Source of the DNA: an uncultured Mucispirillum sp.
GTDB lineage: Bacteria; Chrysiogenota; Deferribacteres; Deferribacterales; Mucispirillaceae
DNA: 7,708 nucleotides
Direction: 5' to 3'
Assembly: GCA_945929285.1 (NCBI GenBank)
Contig: CAMEOC010000042.1
Location: 1 to 7,708 of the forward strand
The stretch's first letter is position 1; every line of letters starts with the position of its first letter. The notes under the pieces were generated by a model that worked only from the letters and a program-made list of their open reading frames with translations, did no database searches and was not told where the DNA came from. Positions 5,965-7,708 of this stretch are shown here, piece by piece. Position numbers and translations under genes: made by a program.

Positions 5965-6222
5965 TTATATAATAAATCCATTATTTTGTAAAGGAATAAA
6001 ATTATTCCACTTACTACAGGGCTTTTTAACAATATCCAAATCAAGAATATATTTAAAAATATCTATTTTTGCCAGATACCTGTTAAATATGCATAAATGT
6101 ATTTCGTTTTTGTTGATATTTTCATATTTTAACATATTATTGATACCAAAATATACCACGTTATCAAATAAATTTGACAAGTAGCCATATTCATTTCCAT
6201 AATACATATAATGAATGCACAT
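5965..6222 (-). CDS. Orphan 85-residue protein of unknown function
   Basis: I do not recognise this protein. It has 85 residues, is rich in Tyr, Asn, Ile and Phe, and has no obvious signal peptide, long membrane helix or metal motif. Three Cys (positions 2, 44 and 69) are scattered. It starts MCIHYMYYGNEYGYLSNLF and ends LQNNGFII. Coding status rests on an excellent SD, GAGGTGAT at 6226-6233, with GAGG seven bases before the ATG. It stands alone between the rplO terminator (about 150 bases upstream) and the uncharacterised gap, so it is probably a single-gene transcript. TATAAG with a poor -35 about 60 bases upstream is a weak promoter candidate. Its short length could mean a truncated gene or a small accessory or immunity-type protein; nothing in the sequence decides this. 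Confidence 0.55.
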   Translation of the reverse strand: MCIHYMYYGNEYGYLSNLFDNVVYFGINNMLKYENINKNEIHLCIFNRYLAKIDIFKYILDLDIVKKPCSKWNNFIPLQNNGFII

Positions 6223-6225
6223 ATC

Positions 6226-6233
6226 ATCACCTC
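6226..6233 (-). promoter_or_regulatory. Near-perfect SD of the 85-residue gene
   Basis: GAGGTGAT matches eight consecutive bases of the canonical anti-SD complement (GGAGGTGAT). It supports the ATG at 6220-6222. A second ATG at 6225-6227 overlaps the SD itself and is too close to be used. Confidence 0.7.
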
Positions 6234-6370
6234 AAATGTATTTTATAAGAATTTACATCCTTCTGTGTCTTATACCCTTTGAGTATGTCATTTAATGGTA
6301 AAGATAAAAATACCTACACAATTTCTACATATTTGTAATTAATATTTAAATAAAAGATAATGGATAAGAA

Positions 6371-6396
6371 AAAAGCCACCTTATAAAAGATGGCTT
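6371..6396 (-). terminator. Intrinsic terminator after rplO
   Basis: On the minus strand AAGCCATC (6389-6396) pairs with GGTGGCTT (6373-6380) over eight base pairs including one G-U, with an eight-base loop. It continues into TTTTTT then CTTA. The stem begins 12 bases past the rplO stop codon. It ends the ribosomal transcript here and so uncouples secY from it. Confidence 0.92.
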
Positions 6397-6408
6397 ATAT
6401 TGGAAGAC

Positions 6409-6888
6409 TTATTTGTCTTTTTTAGCAACATATTTAACTTTTTCAATTAATTTAATATCGCCACCAGCTTTAGTGATTTTTTCTTCTGCTGATTTAGAAA
6501 CTTTATCAACTTCAAAAGTTAATTTTTTAGTTAATTCGCCATCACCTAAAATTTTGATGCCGTCTTCGTTACAGTGAACTAAGCCTCTGAATTTTAAGCT
6601 TTCAGCATTAACTGTTTCCCCTGCTTCAAAACGCTCTTCAATTTCTGCTAAATTTACGATTTCATAAACTGTAGCAAATTGTGCGTTGTTAAAGCCTCTT
6701 TTAGGGATACGACGGATTAAAGGCATTTGACCGCCTTCAAAACCTTGCCTTACCTGACCGCTTTTCCTAGCGTTTTGACCTTTATTACCACGGCCACCAG
6801 TAGTACCTTGACCACTACCAGTACCTCTACCTCTTCTTTTACGGTCTTTATTAGCGCCGCGACCTGGTCTTAATTGATTAAGTTGCAT
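6409..6888 (-). CDS. rplO: 50S ribosomal protein L15
   Basis: L15 is a large-subunit protein that binds 23S rRNA late in assembly. This 159-residue protein shows the family hallmarks: the basic Gly-rich N-terminal tail (RRGRGTGSGQGTTGGRGNKG, about 19-38), then GFEGGQMPLIRRIPKRGF (about 49-66), and a globular C-terminal domain with EKITKAGG near residue 135. Length is slightly above the usual 144-150. The ATG follows TAGGAG at the normal distance. It is followed by a strong terminator and preceded by another after rpsE, so it may be transcribed as a single gene or by read-through. The usual upstream neighbour rpmD is missing and the usual downstream neighbour secY is displaced. Confidence 0.98.
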   Translation of the reverse strand: MQLNQLRPGRGANKDRKRRGRGTGSGQGTTGGRGNKGQNARKSGQVRQGFEGGQMPLIRRIPKRGFNNAQFATVYEIVNLAEIEERFEAGETVNAESLKFRGLVHCNEDGIKILGDGELTKKLTFEVDKVSKSAEEKITKAGGDIKLIEKVKYVAKKDK

Positions 6889-6949
6889 TTTTTTCTCCTA
6901 AATTGGTGATTTACTCGCTTTTATCTATACGCAAAACACCATTAATATA

Positions 6950-6967
6950 TTAACTATTAAAAGTTAA
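6950..6967. repeat. Small inverted repeat upstream of rplO
   Basis: TTAACT-ATTAAA-AGTTAA is a perfect six-base inverted repeat with a six-base loop in the rpsE-rplO gap, just past the terminator and about 60 bases before the rplO ATG. It could be part of an rplO promoter or a binding site, or chance in AT-rich DNA. Confidence 0.3.
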
Positions 6968-6970
6968 TGT

Positions 6971-6992
6971 AAAAAGGGGCATAAAAGCCCCT
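6971..6992 (-). terminator. Intrinsic terminator between rpsE and rplO
   Basis: On the minus strand AGGGGC (6987-6992) and GCCCCT (6975-6980) form a six-base, mostly G-C stem with a six-base loop, followed directly by TTTT. It starts four bases after the rpsE stop codon. A terminator at this point of the spc cluster is unusual, because rpsE and the following genes are normally cotranscribed. It could act partially, reducing expression of rplO. Confidence 0.78.
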
Positions 6993-6996
6993 ATAA

Positions 6997-7497
6997 TTAT
7001 TTGTTATTTTTAACAAGGTCTGAGATTTCTATGCCACGAGCAGATGCTACCTGGTCAATAGTTCTCATATTTTTAAACCCGTTCATAGCAGCATATAAAG
7101 AGTTATATGGGTTTCTGCTTCTAACAGATTTACATAATATATTGTGAATACCTGCAAGCTCAAATAATGAACGAACTGCACCACCGGCAATAATACCAGT
7201 ACCAGAAGCAGCTGGTTTCATAACGATTTCACTTGCACCAAATTTACCTATCATAGCATGTGGAATAGTGCCTTTTGCAACAGGTATAGATACCATATTT
7301 TTCTTAGCATTTTCCATAGCTTTACGGATTGCATCAGGAACTTCTCTTGCTTTACCGTGACCAATACCAACATTACCGTTATGGTCCCCAACAACTACAA
7401 GGGCTGTAAATTTGAATATGCGTCCACCTTTAACAACTTTTGTAACTCTGCCAATGTGAACAACTTTATCAGATAATTGTTTTTCTTCTGTTCTCAA
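6997..7497 (-). CDS. rpsE: 30S ribosomal protein S5
   Basis: S5 sits near the decoding site on the back of the small subunit and contributes to translational fidelity. The 166-residue product has the double-stranded-RNA-binding-like N-domain with RVTKVVKGGRIFKFTALVVV (about 17-36) and GHGKAREVPDAIRKA. The C-domain follows with PAASGTGIIAGGAVR and LELAG-type sequence (FELAGIHNI). The C-terminal part carries RNPYNSLYAAMNGFK, a lineage-specific variant. The start is a TTG at 7495-7497: an in-frame TGA lies immediately upstream and the first internal ATG falls only after the signature region, so no other start is possible. Its SD is AAGGGGG. It begins 14 bases after the rplR stop and is followed by its own terminator. 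Confidence 0.98.
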   Translation of the reverse strand: MRTEEKQLSDKVVHIGRVTKVVKGGRIFKFTALVVVGDHNGNVGIGHGKAREVPDAIRKAMENAKKNMVSIPVAKGTIPHAMIGKFGASEIVMKPAASGTGIIAGGAVRSLFELAGIHNILCKSVRSRNPYNSLYAAMNGFKNMRTIDQVASARGIEISDLVKNNK

Positions 7498-7503
7498 ATC
7501 AGA

Positions 7504-7510
7504 CCCCCTT
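7504..7510 (-). promoter_or_regulatory. SD supporting the TTG start of rpsE
   Basis: AAGGGGG lies six bases before the TTG at 7495-7497, between the rplR stop and rpsE. Because an in-frame stop abuts the TTG, this SD confirms a non-ATG start for an essential, highly expressed gene. Confidence 0.75.
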
Positions 7511-7511
7511 A

Positions 7512-7708
7512 CTAGAACTCAAGACCGGCTTCACGAGCACCGTCTGCTAATGCTTTTATTCTACCGTGATAGATATAGCCGCCTCTATCAAATACAACAG
7601 TGTTTATGCCTTTTTCTTTAGCACGTTTACCTACTGTTGAACCTATAAATTTAGCAACTTCTAAATTTAATTTACCACCGAATTTTGCACGTAACTCTTT
7701 TTCAAGAG
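7512..7708 (-). CDS. rplR: 50S ribosomal protein L18, C-terminal part (N-terminus beyond the window)
   Basis: L18 binds 5S rRNA and docks it onto the large subunit. The last 64 residues are visible and end in a TAG at 7512-7514. The family's C-terminal signature is clear: [20 protein letters not shown] followed by the tail [13 protein letters not shown], the usual ending of bacterial L18. The missing part, about half of a roughly 120-residue protein, lies past the right edge. It is followed within 14 bases by rpsE, the standard order of the spc cluster. Confidence 0.96.
   Translation of the reverse strand, partial: LEKELRAKFGGKLNLEVAKFIGSTVGKRAKEKGINTVVFDRGGYIYHGRIKALADGAREAGLEF

Noticed and set aside
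6236..6295. Short plus-strand hydrophobic ORF starting at 6236
   Set aside because: Only about 19 codons, no SD, and it overlaps the leader of the 85-residue gene on the other strand.
7258..7476. 72-codon plus-strand frame
   Set aside because: It lies antisense inside rpsE, which is unambiguous.

Overview
This window is a very AT-rich bacterial sequence in which every well-supported gene lies on the minus strand. Its two ends are fragments of the universally conserved spc ribosomal-protein cluster. At the right are rplR (L18, N-terminus cut off), rpsE (S5) and rplO (L15). At the left is the first 245 codons of secY. These proteins look like those of a low-GC, probably host-associated Gram-negative lineage. 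A Deferribacterota (Mucispirillum-like) or Brachyspira-type genome would fit, but I cannot settle the phylum by eye. No rpmD (L30) lies between rpsE and rplO; the 108-base gap is too small for it.

In most bacteria rplO and secY are adjacent. Here about 5.7 kb of poorer, lower-GC sequence separates them: one 60-base sample of the insert has 12 G+C, against 25 in a sample of rpsE. The cluster is closed by a strong intrinsic terminator after rplO (6371-6396) and another after rpsE (6971-6992). secY has its own candidate promoter and sits behind a terminator that ends the inserted block (826-877).

Reading the insert in the direction of transcription, from high to low coordinates, it holds: (1) an orphan 85-residue gene with a near-perfect Shine-Dalgarno (SD) sequence; (2) about 330 bases with no firm gene, only a tiny 19-codon ORF containing a G6 run and a possible plus-strand gene remnant; (3) a membrane protein with a C-terminal zinc ribbon, whose SD-preceded ATG and main frame are joined only by a -1 shift in a T7 run; (4) two tiny ORFs, the first resembling the start of the next gene; (5) a second, intact membrane/zinc-ribbon protein sharing the same ribbon motif; (6) a DUF262-only protein; (7) a DUF262-DUF1524 (GmrSD-like, HNH nuclease) protein overlapping the previous gene by 14 bases.

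The DUF262 pair resembles type IV restriction or other anti-phage nuclease systems. The close spacing, and the absence of a recognisable terminator between 5631 and 906, suggest that the zinc-ribbon membrane proteins and the nuclease pair form one operon. My best candidate for an undescribed system is therefore a membrane-anchored zinc-ribbon component (duplicated and partly decayed or switchable) coupled to a two-component DUF262 nuclease. This function is inferred from domains and layout only.
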